The notes under the pieces were generated by a model. That model did no database searches. It had not been told where the DNA came from and was given only the letters and a program-made list of their open reading frames with translations. Position numbers and translations under genes: made by a program. From Pyropia yezoensis (Eukaryota > Rhodophyta > Bangiophyceae > Bangiales > Bangiaceae), in NCBI GenBank assembly GCA_009829735.1, contig CM020619.1, positions 27,802,063-27,866,062 of the forward strand: DNA of 64,000 nucleotides, given 5' to 3'. Positions 62,338 through 64,000 of the stretch are shown here, one piece after another (the stretch's first letter is position 1; each line of letters opens with the position of its first letter).

Positions 62338-64000
62338 GGCAGGCGCTCTCCCCAAGTGTCTTCCCGAATCTCCAACGGCAGGGTACTTCTACCTGTTCTC
62401 CCCTTGCGTGCCGGGAGAAAGGACGGCAGTTACCTGCTCAACCGGTAGCCGCCTGGACACCCTGTTTGTTCAAGGGGACCTTGCTCGTCCTGCGTAAGGA
62501 AAACCTCAAGATTAATGCTCGTATGCGTGTGGGGGATAGCCTCCCCCAAGCTGTTACGGCCGGTGGTCGACACGGGAGCCGGACCAAGCGTCATCACTGA
62601 GAACCTGTTACCTCCGGGCTGGCGTCGACATGCCTGGAGAGCGCCTACCAAGACCCGGATTGTAGACGCATCAGGTCAAACCCTACGACCGCTTGGCCGT
62701 CTTCCCGTCGCCATCTATGTCAACAATGAACCAATGCTTTTTCCCTTTCTAGTAGTCAAGACCTTATCAGTCCCCCTCATCCTAGGCTGGGACTTCCAGA
62801 AGCAGCATGTCAAGAGCATCCTACCCGGAGAAGGAAAGGTGCAGTTCAACCATGGGGTTGTGTCACCAGTGCTGGAGCACCTGGACACCAAGGTTCGTGT
62901 GGCCAAGAACCAGAAGGAACGCATCCCACCCTCCACCTTGACCCTCATCAAACCGGTGCTCCTACCTCCTCGCTCGGAGACCAAGGTTCAAGTCACGACC
63001 CGGACTGCAGGTCAATGCCTGATCTACGGACGCAAGGAATTTCTGGCGAAACACCGATTATACCTAGCCCACGGACACCACAAGAAGGTGGAGAGGCACA
63101 CCCCGTTCTCGGTGCTGATCGTCAACGTGAGCCGGAAGCCAATAACCCTCGCCAAGGGCACTCGAGTTGGTACAGCAGAGCCTTACCGGGGGTCCGCCCG
63201 CGCTATGAGCAAGGAAGACCTCTTCAACCTGCAACAAGAGCTGGCATCCAACTTGACGGCCTTAGACGTATCTCCGGAACAAGAGCAGGCTGGCCGTACT
63301 ACTCCCGAAGCCGGAACAAGCACCGCCCGGGATGCCGAAGGTCAACCAAGAAAACGTCCCTCCCGACTTGAAGGAGGCACTGGAGAAGCTTCTCCAGGAA
63401 TATCGGCACCTGTGGTCCGGAGAGCTGGGCAAGATGGACGCCACCCTACACCGGATTCAACTCAAGCCAGATGCCAAACCAGTGCACATGCAACCATACC
63501 GGGCTGGACCTCATCGCCGGGATGAGATTGAGAAGCAGGTTAACAAGATGCTCAAGATGGATGTTATCGAGCCGTCTGATGGCGAGTGGGCTTTCCCGGT
63601 GGTAGTCGTCCCGAAACCTGGCGGTCACTTCCGTTTCTGCGTTGACTACAGACGCCTGAACGAGATGACAGTCAAGGATGTATACCCGATACCCCGGATG
63701 GATGATTGCCTCGACTTTCTTGGTGATGCCACCCTCTTCTCGACGCTGGATTGTAATGCCGGTTACTGGCAGATCCCTCTGGCTGACGAGGACAAGGACA
63801 AGACTACCTTCACGTGCCACATGGGACTGTTCCGGTGCAAGCGTCTCCCTTTTGGTCTCACTAATGCTCCGGCAACCTTCCAGAGAGCCATCGACATCAT
63901 CCTGTCGGGGCTAAGGTGGAGAACATGTTTGGTCTACCTGGACGACATCATTGTTTTCTCCAAGACCCCAGCGGAACACCTGGAGCACCTTCGAGAGGTC
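62331..64000 (+). pseudogene. pol: Pol, family 2 copy 2, partial (frameshifted, runs off the window)
   Basis: Protease and RT to YLDDIIVFS, matching copy 1, with single-base insertions near 62557 and 63304. The window ends within RT. Confidence 0.85.

Larger units (their letters stand above)
59794..64000 (+). mobile_element. Family-2 Ty3 element, copy 2 (cut by window end; many single-base indels)
   Basis: LTR 59794-60365, PBS, gag and the first part of pol, collinear with 49551 to about 53756. Every difference I see from copy 1 is a single-base indel in a short run (for example GAAGGCAG for GAAGCAG, CGCCCGC for CGCCGC, ACGGCC for ACGCC, CTCCCG for CTCCG); I see no substitutions. That pattern is typical of unpolished long-read sequence next to a gap. 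Confidence 0.9.

Overview
The window is nuclear DNA of a GC-rich eukaryote. The protein-coding part (about 1-10 kb) holds compact genes with no visible introns, full of Ala/Gly/Pro runs, with G or C homopolymers of 9-27 nt. The rest is mostly retrotransposon. The style (GC-rich, mostly intronless genes, short introns where seen, chromodomain Ty3 elements) fits a bangiophyte red alga such as Porphyra/Pyropia, but nothing here proves it. I see no rRNA, tRNA or CRISPR array.

Layout. 1-9.2 kb is a housekeeping block: the 3' end of a DRS1/DDX27-type RNA helicase (+), mitochondrial ISCA1 (-), cytosolic Fe-S factor NAR1/CIAO3 (+, divergent from ISCA1, broken twice at 18-nt homopolymers) and V-ATPase subunit a (-). 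9.2-12.8 kb is gene-poor, with a solo LTR flanked by a 5-bp target duplication and a decayed P-loop NTPase remnant. 12.8-21.8 kb is a complete but dead Ty3/chromovirus element (family 1, copy A, minus strand). 21.8-28.4 kb is extremely GC-rich with weak coding signals that I cannot name. 28.5-30.0 kb holds a Cys-rich gene whose last three exons can be joined in phase. 30-38.5 kb is low-density DNA with a Myb/SANT-like gene and fragments. 38.5-64 kb is a nested retroelement pile: family-1 copy C (+) is interrupted by family-1 copy B (-), and later by a near-intact family-2 element (+) inserted into its pol with target duplication GGAAG. After a 455-nt N gap comes a second family-2 copy that differs from the first, as far as I can see, only by single-base G/C/A/T-run indels.

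Main biological result. Both Ty3 families carry, between pol and the 3' LTR, a long ORF on the strand opposite to gag-pol (about 650-700 codons). The two antisense proteins share a recognisable core, and the two family-1 copies differ mostly at synonymous sites, so this looks like a real, selected retrotransposon gene. Both families also place the heptamer GGGAAAC in the same phase three bases before the gag stop, which predicts a -1 frameshift into pol. Both use the same unusual primer-binding site. Family 1 is also studded, in LTR, gag, pol and antisense ORF alike, with CAA(C/G)TTG cores that are usually the centre of longer odd palindromes (arms up to 10 bp). A working model is an element that encodes its own DNA-binding or anti-silencing factor and carries its binding sites. 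That link is inference.
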